The position numbers were made by a program, and so were the translations under genes. This document shows positions 1 to 8,025 of a stretch of DNA of 64,000 bases, piece by piece (position 1 is the stretch's first letter; each line of letters starts with the position of its first letter). Below the pieces are notes generated by a model. The model made no database searches, was not told the origin of the DNA, and saw only the letters and a list, made by a program, of their open reading frames with translations. Origin of the DNA: Trebonia sp963843745 (GTDB lineage: Bacteria > Actinomycetota > Actinomycetes > Streptosporangiales > Streptosporangiaceae); the NCBI GenBank assembly GCA_963843745.1, contig CAWJLP010000007.1, positions 2,046,001 through 2,110,000 of the forward strand, read 5' to 3'.

Positions 1-830
1 GTGGAGTCCAGGCCGAGTTTGTGGAGCGTCTTCAGCACGCCGATGAACTCCTCGCCCAGCCCGTACTTGAAGGTCACCCGGCCAGCGTCGATCCAGCGCG
101 GGACCAGCAGGACCTCTTCGTGTTCCACGTTCACGCACTCGATCGGCCCGATCCCGGCCGGGAAGACGAAGGTCTCCGGCTCGCTGAACGGCTCGGTCGT
201 GTACCACTGCCTGCCGCGCTCCCACACGACCGGCGGGTTCAGGCACTCCTCGATCGTCGTCCAGATGGAGAACGTCGGGGCGAACTCGTAGCCCTCGACC
301 ACCAGGTTCGCGCCGTCACGGACGCCGATCTCGTCAATGGACTCGAACAGCCGGTCTGCCGCGTAGCGGGCGAACACATCCGACAGCCCCGGCTCGACCC
401 CCATGCCGCACAGCGCCAGCAGCCCGCGGCGCTCCCATTCCTCAGCGAGCGCGAACTGCTCGTCACCCAGTTTGACCCCTGGCTGCCGGTACGGCTCGGT
501 CGCGTGCGGGTGGGACAGCGACATCGCCATATCGAGATAGGTGACCTCGGCGGCAAGAGCGGCACGGAAGATCGCCATCACAAACCGCGGGTCGACCGCG
601 TTCAGCACCGCATCGCATCGTTCAGCTCTGATCAGCTCCGCAATCGCCTGCTCGTCCGACGCGTCCAGTTTCACCGCGGCGAACCGGTCGCCACCCCCGG
701 CGATCGCCCGCCGCGCCCGTTCCACGTCGTAATCGGCCACCACAACGCGCTCGAACAGATCCCGTCGCGCGACCGTTCGCGCGACCGCCGACCCTACTCC
801 GCCAGCCCCGACGACCAGCACCCGCATCAT
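1..830 (-). CDS. Saccharopine dehydrogenase-like NAD(P)-binding oxidoreductase (3' end outside window)
   Basis: The reverse strand reads an open frame of 276 residues that leaves the window before its stop. The start is the first of two adjacent ATG codons, preceded by GGGGAGG about 4 bases upstream. The N-terminus is a Rossmann fold with GAGGVG at residues 8-13, followed by DYDVERA and the pattern CDAVLNAVDPRF typical of saccharopine dehydrogenase family proteins. The middle part (LCGMGVEPG, then VRDGAN) also fits that family, which oxidises or reduces amino-acid imine adducts in lysine metabolism or acts on related substrates. The exact substrate cannot be read from sequence. About 100-130 C-terminal residues are probably missing because the window starts here. 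Confidence 0.8.
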   Translation of the reverse strand, partial: MMRVLVVGAGGVGSAVARTVARRDLFERVVVADYDVERARRAIAGGGDRFAAVKLDASDEQAIAELIRAERCDAVLNAVDPRFVMAIFRAALAAEVTYLDMAMSLSHPHATEPYRQPGVKLGDEQFALAEEWERRGLLALCGMGVEPGLSDVFARYAADRLFESIDEIGVRDGANLVVEGYEFAPTFSIWTTIEECLNPPVVWERGRQWYTTEPFSEPETFVFPAGIGPIECVNVEHEEVLLVPRWIDAGRVTFKYGLGEEFIGVLKTLHKLGLDS

Positions 831-916
831 GCGCCTCCCCGAATGATTGCCCGACGACGGACGTCCGCCCGGCAGGCCGATCCCGCAACACATTACGGCG
901 CGACGCACGGGGCTCA

Positions 917-1015
917 GGCCTGCTGGATACCTCCATCGCTGAAGACCTGCCCCTGTTCACCGCCAACCCGGCCGACTTCGCCAGCCTGGACGCCCTCCTG
1001 CGCATCATCCCCGTC
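917..1015 (+). pseudogene. VapC-like PIN-domain toxin remnant
   Basis: One frame reads GLLDTSIA followed directly by EDLPLFTANPADFASLDALL and then RIIPV. The first part resembles the N-terminus of VapC toxins (LLDTS with the first catalytic Asp). The second resembles their C-terminus (LPLxTxNxxDFxxL). In an intact VapC about 90 residues separate the two, so an internal deletion seems to have joined the ends. There is no start codon with a ribosome site and no vapB upstream. I infer a dead toxin-antitoxin remnant; the C-terminal match is the stronger half. Confidence 0.55.
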
Positions 1016-1920
1016 ACCCGCCCGACGTTCCGCACGAGCAGTCGCGGAGCCGCTCACGGAGGCTCCCGGCAGGACACCAAGACCCGCTCGCACACGAGAC
1101 CAAGCCCGGGAACGAGACGTCGCGAGAGGACGGAGCAAAGAACCGCCGCCCGGCGCGAGGCGCAATCGCGAGAGTGCCGCTAGCGAGCGGCTGCGCATAT
1201 CTGGCTCACCAGCCGGCAGCCCCAACGCTCACAGTAGCCGATGACCGGACGTTGAGGACTCGCATACTTATACGTCACCTTGCATTACGCAAAAAGGTGG
1301 CAGCGGTCGTCAACTCAGCTCGTCATCCGTACCAGAGGCACGCCGAACGATGCCGATTTCGTGCCCAAGGTCCAATGCCGCTTAGCCAGCAGTGGTCAGC
1401 CTGGCGGAGATGGGCTCCCGCGCCGGGCCCGGCAGGACAGGCCGGTCTTCCGTCCCTGTCGCCCCTTCCGCGCTGGCCGCTGCGGCATCTAGGCCGGCTG
1501 GCGAAGATAGTGGATCCTCAGGGCCCCTCTGAGGGCCCTTTCTATCCACTATCTTCGCGAACGGATAAGGCCACCTCCGGCACGGTGCCCGCGTCACCTG
1601 TCTCCGCTCGCAAAGGCACCGAACCGGCCGCAGCAAGATCAACTTAAGCTGACCGGCATTGGCCAAGGTCACCAGTTATCCGCGCGTGCAGCCGCGTGCG
1701 CATCATCCAGTTCGGCGTGCCCCTGAGTTGCCCTAGATTGGTGTTTTTCGGATTGCGGAGACATTGTCGCACTCAGGAGGTGTGGACTGCTCGCTCATTG
1801 CACTGTTAATGCGGTCGTCCACTGAGATTCGCTTATACGACATGTGCGGGTCATCGCATGGTAAGGAACCGTTTGAACGCGGCCCATACGCTGCAGGGAT
1901 TCTGGTGAAGGGAGTGATCA
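1016..1920. other. Long non-coding stretch upstream of the phosphatase gene
   Basis: I find no convincing gene here. Frames on either strand have arginine-rich, family-less translations typical of antisense or decayed DNA. The stretch holds the large hairpin at 1501-1558, a possible decayed copy of the repeat seen near 26.9 and 52.9 kb (CAGCAAGAT at 1631-1639 and CACCTCCGG near 1574), and near 1790-1920 a more AT-rich part that must carry the promoter of the next gene. Confidence 0.5.
1501..1558. repeat. Large perfect-armed hairpin related to the 52.9 kb repeat array
   Basis: The arms GCGAAGATAGTGGAT (1501-1515) and ATCCACTATCTTCGC (1544-1558) are perfectly complementary over 15 bp. The interior contains a second inverted repeat (AGGGCCC and GGGCCCT) around CTCTGA. 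The 18 bases at 1542-1559 are identical to 52983-53000 in the array downstream of the GntR gene, so this is the same repeat family rather than an ordinary terminator. Confidence 0.8.
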
Positions 1921-3714
1921 TTGAATTCGAAAACGAAATTCGCGATGGCGGGAGTCGCTGCGCTGGCGATCGCGACGTTGGCGCCGGCTTCCTCCAGCGC
2001 CGTCGCTGCCGGCCGCCCTCAGATCAAGCACGTGCTGCTGATCTCGGTCGACGGCATGCACCAGTCCGATCTGGACTGGTACGTCGCAACCCATCCCAAC
2101 TCGGAGCTCGCGCGGCTGGCCACCGGCGGCGCTGAATACACCCACGCGCAGACCGCCGACCCGTCGGACTCCGCGCCGACCGGCACGGGGCTGATGACCG
2201 GCGCCGACCCGAAGCTCACCGGCATCTACTACGACGACGAGTACAGCCACGGCGTCTTCCCGCCGGGGACGACCAACTGCTCCGGGCCGGTCCCGGGCGG
2301 CGACGTGATCTACGACTCGCCTGACGACAAGCTTCCCGCCGTGCCGGACCTGCTGCATAACGGGAGCGGCAACACCTTCCCCGCGTTCGATGAGGACGGC
2401 TCGATCTACCCGGGCGGCATTACCACCAACCCGGCCTTGATCATGAACCTGACTCCGCACCCGCAGTCGGGTCTGAACCCGGCGACGTACCCGGTCGACC
2501 CGAAGACCTGCCAGCCGATTCAGCCGTGGGACTACCTGGGGGTCAACACGATCTTCCAGGTGATCCACCACGCCGGCCTGCGGACGGCGTGGTCCGACAA
2601 GCACGCGATCTACACGTCGTTCAACGGCCCGGGCTCGAACGGCATGAGCATCGACGACTTCTTCGGGCCGGAGATCGACTCGCAGGCGGTCGAGCCGAAC
2701 GGCGTGCCGTACCCGGTCGACGGCGCGTGGACGGCCGACAACGCCGCGACCAAGCAGTACGACTCCTACAAGGTCCAGGCGGTCATCAACTGGATCAACG
2801 GCTACGGCCACGCCGGCACCGGGCCGAAGGCCGGCACGCCGGCGATCTACGGGATGAACTTCCAGACCGTCTCGACCGCCGAGAAGCTGAAGAGCTCCCC
2901 GGCGGTGCTGATCGGCCCGAACGCGCAAGGCAAATACACCGAGGGACCGTCGCTGCCCGGCGGGTACGTGACGGTGGACGGCCAGCAGGTGCCGGGCCCG
3001 CTGCTCCAGAGCGCGCTCGGTTACGTCAACAACGCCCTGCAGCGGATGGCCGACACGATCTGGGCCGACGGCGAGGCCGGCTCGACGGCGATCATCCTGA
3101 CGGCCAAGCACGGCCAGTCGCCGCTGAACAACAACCTGCTGCAGCGGATCAACGACGCTCCGATCATTGCCGGCGTCAACGCCGCCTGGGCCGCACAGCA
3201 TCCGGGCAAGCCGACGCTGGTCGTCCAAGAGGCCGACGACGACGGGCTGCTGTGGTGGCTGTCCGACCGCTCGCAGGCGGCGGCTGACTTCGTCAAGAAC
3301 TACCTGTGGACGCATACCGCCCCGGCGGTCAACTACGCCGGCCAGACGATCACCGTCCAGCACTCCGGCCTGCGGGAGATCTTCGCCGGCCTGCAGTCGG
3401 CGAAATTCTTCGGCGTCTCGAAATCCGACCCGCACCACCCGGACGTGTTCGGGATCGCGCAGGTCGGCACGATCTACACGACGGGCACGAAGATCGCCGA
3501 GCACGGCGGCGACAACCCGGGCGATCGGGACGTTCCGCTCATCGTCTATGCGCCCGGCACCGTCCAGCCTGGCCAGTCAGGCCACCGGGTGGAAACGACC
3601 CAGGTCGCGCCCACGATCTTGAAGCTGCTAGGACTCTCTCCGAGCTCGCTTCAGGCCGTCCAGCGAGAGGGGACGCACGTCCTACCCGGCATCGGCATCG
3701 GCAACGGGGATTAA
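1921..3714 (+). CDS. Secreted alkaline phosphatase / nucleotide pyrophosphatase family protein
   Basis: This 597-residue protein starts at TTG, preceded by GAAGGGAG seven bases upstream. Residues 1-30 form a signal peptide (charged start, alanine-rich core, SAVAA end). LLISVDGM near residue 44 supplies the first metal-binding Asp. DPSDSAPTGTGLMTG at about 80-94 matches the region of the Ser/Thr nucleophile in type I phosphodiesterase/NPP enzymes. TAKHG near 398 and EHGGDNPGDRDVPLIV near 528 give later metal-binding His and Asp residues. The protein probably hydrolyses phosphate esters or diesters outside the cell. It stands alone and ends in a strong hairpin. The precise substrate is unknown. 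Confidence 0.88.
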   Translation: MNSKTKFAMAGVAALAIATLAPASSSAVAAGRPQIKHVLLISVDGMHQSDLDWYVATHPNSELARLATGGAEYTHAQTADPSDSAPTGTGLMTGADPKLTGIYYDDEYSHGVFPPGTTNCSGPVPGGDVIYDSPDDKLPAVPDLLHNGSGNTFPAFDEDGSIYPGGITTNPALIMNLTPHPQSGLNPATYPVDPKTCQPIQPWDYLGVNTIFQVIHHAGLRTAWSDKHAIYTSFNGPGSNGMSIDDFFGPEIDSQAVEPNGVPYPVDGAWTADNAATKQYDSYKVQAVINWINGYGHAGTGPKAGTPAIYGMNFQTVSTAEKLKSSPAVLIGPNAQGKYTEGPSLPGGYVTVDGQQVPGPLLQSALGYVNNALQRMADTIWADGEAGSTAIILTAKHGQSPLNNNLLQRINDAPIIAGVNAAWAAQHPGKPTLVVQEADDDGLLWWLSDRSQAAADFVKNYLWTHTAPAVNYAGQTITVQHSGLREIFAGLQSAKFFGVSKSDPHHPDVFGIAQVGTIYTTGTKIAEHGGDNPGDRDVPLIVYAPGTVQPGQSGHRVETTQVAPTILKLLGLSPSSLQAVQREGTHVLPGIGIGNGD

Positions 3715-3728
3715 CCGCTCCATCTGAT

Positions 3729-3763
3729 CGAGCTGCGGGCGGCTCCAAGCCGCCCGCAGCTCG
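3729..3763 (+). terminator. Strong GC hairpin after the phosphatase gene
   Basis: CGAGCTGCGGGCGGCT and its exact complement form a 16-bp stem with a 3-base loop, starting 15 bases after the stop codon. There is no T-run, as is common for actinobacterial terminators. Confidence 0.8.
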
Positions 3764-4102
3764 GCCACTCGTCCCGCAGGTCCATCTGAAGCTTCCGTTA
3801 TGATCGCAAGACCCGGCGACAAAAGATCCCGTTCTGCGCGCCTCCATGACCGGTGTGAAAGGGACTCTTCCGTTACGCGACGGCGGCTACGCGCGTCGAT
3901 AGACCGCCGCGCCCCTCATGTCAACCTGCATAAATATGCGCGGATGCTTGGCATCGGCAACGCACACTCCTGCCGCGATTAGATCGCCCGCGGACTGCTG
4001 TCTTACGCGCATGGCGGGGATTCGTAGTCTGGTGGGTGCGGTCGGCGGTTTCGGTAGCGGCGGGACGCGGCCGGTGCCGCTGCGGGGTGCGCGTGCGAGT
4101 GC
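3764..4102. other. Intergenic stretch with no recognised gene
   Basis: This lies between the terminator of the phosphatase gene and the end of the convergent acyl-CoA dehydrogenase gene. Short frames are present but none has family features or a ribosome site. I see no repeat or RNA signature. Confidence 0.5.
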
Positions 4103-5266
4103 TCAGGTGAAGGCGGGGATGCCGGTGATGGCCCGGCCCATGATCAAGATGTGCACCTCGTCGGTGCCTTCGTAGGTGCGGACGCCCTCGAGATTGTTCG
4201 CGTGCCGCATCGGAGAATACTCCAGCGCGACACCGTTGCCGCCCAGGATGGTCCGGGCCTGCCGGGCGATGGCGATCGCGGTCCGGACGTTGTTGAGCTT
4301 CCCGAAGGAGATCTGCTCCGGTATCAGGGTGCCGGCGTCCTTCATCCGGCCGATGTGCAGCGCGACCAGCAGGCCCTTCTGGATCTCCAGCACCATGTCG
4401 ACCAGCTTTTGCTGGGTGAGCTGGAACGCCGCGATCGGCTTGCCGAACTGCCTGCGGTCCAGCGCGTAGCTCAGCGCTGCCTCATAGGCGTCACGGGCCG
4501 CGCCCATGGCACCCCAGATGATCCCGTAACGGGCCTCGTTCAGGCAGGCGAACGGGCCGCGCAGGCCCGCGGCCCCGGGCAGGACCGCGCCGGCCGGTAC
4601 CCGCACGTCCGTCAGCGTGATGTCACACTGGATCGAGGCGCGCATCGCCAGCTTGGGCTCGATCGGCGTGGCGGTGAACCCCGGGGTACCGGCGGGAACC
4701 AGGAAGCCGCGGATGCCGTCCTGGGTGCGGGCCCAGATGACGGCGACATCGGCGATCGACGCCAGGCCGATCCAGCGTTTGGCGCCGTTGATGATCCAGC
4801 CGCCGCCGTCCCGGTGCGCCGTGGTGGTCATGCTGGCCGGGTCACTGCCGGCTTCGGGCTCGGTCAGGCCGAAGCAGCCGATCAGCTCGCCGGCGGCCAT
4901 CGGCGGCAGCCAGCGCTGTTTTTGCGCTTCGCTGCCGAACTTGGCGATGGCGCTCATGGCCAGCGACCCCTGCACGCTGACGAAGGTCCGCAGCCCCGAA
5001 TCGCCTGCCTCCAGCTCCAGCGCGGCCAGGCCGTACTCCACCGCGCTGCGGCCCGGGCAGCCGTAGCCAGACAGGTGCGTGCCGAGCAGACCGAGCCGCC
5101 CCATCTCCGCGGCGATCCCGGCCGGGAACACCGCCCTCTCATACCAGTCCGTGATATGCGGCCTGATGCGGTCGCGGACGAACCCGCGGACCGTATCACG
5201 CCAGGCGAGCTCCTCGGCCGACAACAGGGCGTCCAGGCCGAGATAGTCCATGGCCAGGTCAGTCAT
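4103..5266 (-). CDS. Acyl-CoA dehydrogenase, glutaryl-CoA dehydrogenase type
   Basis: This 387-residue flavoprotein has the complete acyl-CoA dehydrogenase architecture: an alpha domain, a middle beta domain with GCFGLTEPEAGSDP (FAD contact), and a C-terminal domain. The C-terminus reads TYEGTDEVHILIMGRAITGI, which closely matches glutaryl-CoA dehydrogenases, and the Glu near residue 366 is the expected catalytic base. The family dehydrogenates and decarboxylates glutaryl-CoA in lysine/tryptophan breakdown. The start ATG is preceded by GGAGA; a second ATG (MDYLGL) lies five codons later. No electron-transfer partner genes are adjacent. A broader acyl-CoA specificity cannot be excluded. Confidence 0.88.
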   Translation of the reverse strand: MTDLAMDYLGLDALLSAEELAWRDTVRGFVRDRIRPHITDWYERAVFPAGIAAEMGRLGLLGTHLSGYGCPGRSAVEYGLAALELEAGDSGLRTFVSVQGSLAMSAIAKFGSEAQKQRWLPPMAAGELIGCFGLTEPEAGSDPASMTTTAHRDGGGWIINGAKRWIGLASIADVAVIWARTQDGIRGFLVPAGTPGFTATPIEPKLAMRASIQCDITLTDVRVPAGAVLPGAAGLRGPFACLNEARYGIIWGAMGAARDAYEAALSYALDRRQFGKPIAAFQLTQQKLVDMVLEIQKGLLVALHIGRMKDAGTLIPEQISFGKLNNVRTAIAIARQARTILGGNGVALEYSPMRHANNLEGVRTYEGTDEVHILIMGRAITGIPAFT

Positions 5267-5483
5267 GCCGATCTCCGCTCCTCAGGCAGCTTCCAGGCGG
5301 CGCTGCTGGCCCCGAGCGTATGCCGCAGCGCGATCACCCGCCGACCCTGGGCGCCAGCCAGTGCCCCTGCACCGAACCATCCGGCGCGAACACGCCTACC
5401 CCGCCCGCCTGCAGCCAGCCATCACCGAGATCCTGTTACGCCGGGGCATCCCGGTAGGGCTGCGGCGGTATTAGCGTGCAGTT

Positions 5484-6584
5484 GTGCTGATTGCAGAGAT
5501 GCTGCTGCTCACCGCGCTGAATGACAAGGGGAACGTTCCCGTCGGGAGCGGCGCCCTCATCCAGGTCGGCTTGACCGGCGCGCTGTTGGCCGATCTGGCC
5601 ATTGACGGCCGGTTGGCGGTCGCGGAAGACGGGACAGTACGGGCCGGAGATACCAGGCCCGGCGACGAGCTGCTTGCTGATGTCTGCGATGCGGTGCGGG
5701 AGCATCTGCAGGGCAGGAACGTGAGGCAGGTCATCGGGGGTCTCAGTCATCACATCGGCGGAAGCTGGAATCGTGTCGTCGACCGTCTTATCGATGTCGG
5801 CGTGCTGGGCCGGGACAGGCCGTCGCTCCTGCGGCCGACCCGTCATCCGGTCCTCGACACGGCGGCGCGGCAGGCGGTCTTGGATCAGATCGGGGCGGCA
5901 GCGGCAGGCGAGGGGCCGGTATCCTCGCAGGTCGCGGTGGTCCTTGCGCTGATCGGGCCGTGTCGTCTGCTGGAGCGGGTCGCGCCAGATCCAGGCACCC
6001 GCGGCGAGGCGAAGCGGCGGATCGATCGCGTCACCGCTGAAACGCCGTCCGCGCCGGGTGTCGCCAAGATTGTTGACGAATTGATCGTCGCCATCACCGT
6101 GGCCGCGACAACCATCCCTCCGTCTTTCGTCTTCTTACCGGCCGGCCGCGACGTCCTCGTCCAGCGGACCGGGCGGCGGCTCGGGCGCGACCCCCCGGAG
6201 GATGTAGTCGATGTCCAGCAGGAGCCGACCGTGATTGTCAGAAAGCGGTTCCCGGGCAATGGCGTGCACCGCGCTGGCGGGACATGGGCCGGGGCCACGC
6301 TAAGCCGGGCCCAGGGCCGGCTTAGGCCCGTATCAGCAGGGAAAATAGGGATTTCCTCCAATGCGCCGGGCAGCGCCTTACGGCGAGACTCGGTAGTGAC
6401 CGGCGAACAGATAGCCGGAAAACCGAGGAGGAACGATGAACCACCACGTGACGCAGGGCCTACGGGCTCCGCTGGCTCGCATCGGCCGGCGCGTCGCCGC
6501 TATCGTCGCCGAGTGCAACTACGCCCAGGCCCAACTGGTCAGCGGGCGGAACACTCCGGCGCGTTTCTGACCCAGGGAAACTAG
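5484..6584 (+). CDS. GPP34-family protein with an aberrant C-terminal extension
   Basis: The first ~215 residues fit the bacterial GPP34 (Golgi phosphoprotein 3-like) domain: LIAEMLLLTALNDKG at the start, LTGALLADLAIDGRL, then a helix-rich body ending near IVAITVAATTI. Family members are usually 200-230 residues and may bind membrane phospholipids; their bacterial role is unknown. Here the frame continues for 150 more residues that are Arg/Pro-rich and match nothing I know. The tail runs through a terminator-like hairpin (6300-6325) and over a small gene in another frame (6436-6570). I infer that the original stop was lost by deletion or frameshift. The start is GTG. Confidence 0.75.
   Translation: MLIAEMLLLTALNDKGNVPVGSGALIQVGLTGALLADLAIDGRLAVAEDGTVRAGDTRPGDELLADVCDAVREHLQGRNVRQVIGGLSHHIGGSWNRVVDRLIDVGVLGRDRPSLLRPTRHPVLDTAARQAVLDQIGAAAAGEGPVSSQVAVVLALIGPCRLLERVAPDPGTRGEAKRRIDRVTAETPSAPGVAKIVDELIVAITVAATTIPPSFVFLPAGRDVLVQRTGRRLGRDPPEDVVDVQQEPTVIVRKRFPGNGVHRAGGTWAGATLSRAQGRLRPVSAGKIGISSNAPGSALRRDSVVTGEQIAGKPRRNDEPPRDAGPTGSAGSHRPARRRYRRRVQLRPGPTGQRAEHSGAFLTQGN
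6300..6325 (+). terminator. Hairpin inside the GPP34 tail, probably its old terminator
   Basis: CTAAGCCGG (6300-6308) and CCGGCTTAG (6317-6325) form a perfect 9-bp stem with an 8-base loop. It sits about 165 bases past the point where GPP34 homology ends and before the next ribosome site, the expected place for a transcription stop. Confidence 0.55.
6436..6570 (+). CDS. Small hypothetical protein with a strong ribosome site
   Basis: A 44-residue frame starts at ATG five bases after GAGGAGGAACG, one of the best Shine-Dalgarno sites in the window. The protein begins MNHHVTQGLRAPLARIGRRV and continues AAIVAECNYAQAQL. It resembles short actinobacterial proteins of unknown function that share an ECNYAQ core, though that resemblance is from memory. 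Relatives seem to be longer, so the C-terminus may be truncated. It overlaps the aberrant GPP34 tail in another frame, which supports that tail being non-native. Confidence 0.6.
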   Translation: MNHHVTQGLRAPLARIGRRVAAIVAECNYAQAQLVSGRNTPARF

Positions 6585-6642
6585 CGCCCGGCGCCCGGGC
6601 GGCGGGCATGGGTTTCCGCGAAGGTTCGCCAACCGTGCAGAC

Positions 6643-7269
6643 ATGCTGCTGCATGCCCGCGAAACTGGGCGAGTGGATGCCACAGAGCTCGACGCCGACC
6701 CGCTGCGGCAGCTATCTGTGTGGCTGGTCGCGGCCCGTGCGGCCGGCCAGCCGATGCCGGAAGCGATGACCATCGCCAGCGCGACCAGCGACGGCGTTCC
6801 GTCGGCCCGCATGGTGGTGCTGCGCGGCCTGCGGCGGGGGCTGGTCTTCTTCACCGACTGCGACAGCGACAAGGGTGCCGAGCTGGCGGCGAACCCGCAG
6901 GCGGCTGCGGTGCTGCACTGGCTTGTTCCGGTGCACCGCCAGGTACGCGTGGCCGGGCCGACCGAGCGGGTGAGCGAGGACGAGGCGGACGAGTACTGGA
7001 GCACGCGCGCTCGCGCCGTCCGCCTGGTCGCCGCCGCCTCGCGGCAAAGCCGCGTCGTCGCCAGCCCGGCGGTCCTGGAAATGCAGGTCCGGGACATCCA
7101 GCGGCGTCACCCCGACGGAGCCGATGTTCCCCGGCCGCAGCGCTGGGGCGGCTTCCGGGTGCTGCCGTCCAGCGTCGAGTTCTGGCAGGAGTCACCGGAC
7201 GGTCTGCACGACCGGATCCGCTACCGCGCGGGAGGCAGCGGCTGGATCATCGAGCGGCTGTCGCCGTAA
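6643..7269 (+). CDS. pdxH: Pyridoxamine 5'-phosphate oxidase
   Basis: This 208-residue protein matches PdxH along its length. AMTIASATSDGVPSARMVVL and FFTDCDSDKGAELAANP bind FMN, QVRVAGPTERVSEDEADEYW follows, and the C-terminus carries the FRVLP..VEFWQ signature. PdxH is a homodimeric cytosolic FMN enzyme that oxidises pyridoxamine/pyridoxine phosphate to pyridoxal phosphate. The product would serve the PLP-binding MocR regulators in this window, but the gene is not next to one. No clear ribosome site precedes the ATG. Confidence 0.92.
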   Translation: MLLHARETGRVDATELDADPLRQLSVWLVAARAAGQPMPEAMTIASATSDGVPSARMVVLRGLRRGLVFFTDCDSDKGAELAANPQAAAVLHWLVPVHRQVRVAGPTERVSEDEADEYWSTRARAVRLVAAASRQSRVVASPAVLEMQVRDIQRRHPDGADVPRPQRWGGFRVLPSSVEFWQESPDGLHDRIRYRAGGSGWIIERLSP

Positions 7270-7316
7270 CGACCGACGGCCTCCGCCAGGTGTGACGTGC
7301 CGGGCTAGCGGCGGGG

Positions 7317-7772
7317 TTACTCGCTCGCGAGTTCTTCCCACGTCTTGCCGCTGCGCACGCTCCATGGCTGCTCGGCAACGATGTCCGACCCAGGTCGCGC
7401 ATGGTCATCACGGGTCTTGACCAAGATCCAGCGGTGCTCGCCGGTACGGGTCAAGGCGAATCCCCCGGCGAGCTTGCTGCCGTGCAGAACGACGGACAGA
7501 TGGTCAGGCTGATCGCTGATGACCTCAGCGGCGCCCTCATCCCAGATGATCACCGCGCCGGTACCGCGTGCCTGCCCGGGGCGGACCCCTTCATAGTCAC
7601 CCGCGGACAGGGAGTGGTCCTCCACCGGCACCGCCAGCCGCCGGACCCTGGGATCCAGCGACGGTCCCTTGGGAACCGCCCACGACCGAAAGGCCCCGCC
7701 GATCAGGATCCGGAGATCGAAATGCAGCGTCGTCGCGTCATGAAGCTGCACCACAAAGCGAGACTCCGTCAC
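7317..7772 (-). CDS. Stand-alone LigD-type DNA 3'-phosphoesterase
   Basis: This 151-residue protein is the 3'-phosphoesterase domain normally fused to DNA ligase D in bacterial end-joining. The active-site pattern is complete: H11, H17, D19, R21 (LHDATTLHFDLR) and a further His at 53 (VEDHSL), with the same 42-residue spacing as in the Pseudomonas enzyme. SWAVPKGPSLDP is also typical. It likely trims 3'-phosphates and 3'-ribonucleotides at breaks. I chose the GTG at 7772 because it overlaps the stop of the upstream gene (GTGA), implying translational coupling. No ligase or Ku gene is in the window. Confidence 0.87.
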   Translation of the reverse strand: MTESRFVVQLHDATTLHFDLRILIGGAFRSWAVPKGPSLDPRVRRLAVPVEDHSLSAGDYEGVRPGQARGTGAVIIWDEGAAEVISDQPDHLSVVLHGSKLAGGFALTRTGEHRWILVKTRDDHARPGSDIVAEQPWSVRSGKTWEELASE

Positions 7773-8011
7773 GGCCCGATCCTGGCCGCCTCGATGGTAA
7801 GGATGACGCGGACCTGGTCGCGGCCCCCGTACCACGGGTACGGGGTGCCGAGGTAGCGGTGAGTGTCCCGCACGGAGTTGATCACGACGTGCTCGCCGTC
7901 GGTATCGACCCAGGTCTGAGTTACCTGGGGCGACCCGTCAGGCATCACAGTGGCCAGGAAGCACAGGCTGGGCCGGCGCAAGAGCGCGATCAGGCCCTCG
8001 GGCAGGTTCAC
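7769..8011 (-). pseudogene. PPOX-class F420-type protein with an in-frame internal deletion
   Basis: The 80-residue frame starts like PPOX-class F420-dependent proteins (LATVMPDGSPQVTQTWVDTD, then GEHVVINSV) and ends like them (PYPWYGGRDQVRVILTIEA). Relatives are about 130 residues. Some 45 residues of the beta-barrel core that should follow VINSV, including a DPRVA-type segment, are missing, and the frame is kept. The split-barrel fold is therefore probably broken. It still ends in a GTGA overlap with the phosphoesterase gene, so its reading may matter mainly for translating that gene. Confidence 0.75.
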
Positions 8012-8025
8012 GCTCGATTAGCTCC

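Noticed and set aside
1174..1647. 157-residue plus-strand frame across the 1501 hairpin
   Set aside because: Low-complexity translation, no ribosome site, and it reads through the inverted repeat.
5250..5474. 74-residue plus-strand frame ending IPVGLRRY
   Set aside because: It overlaps the acyl-CoA dehydrogenase start, has no ribosome site and I recognise no family; it may be a remnant but I cannot support it.
5484..6584. The full 366-residue GPP34 product as a novel fusion
   Set aside because: The extra 150 residues have no domain features, cross a terminator-like hairpin and overlap a better small gene, so loss of the stop is simpler.
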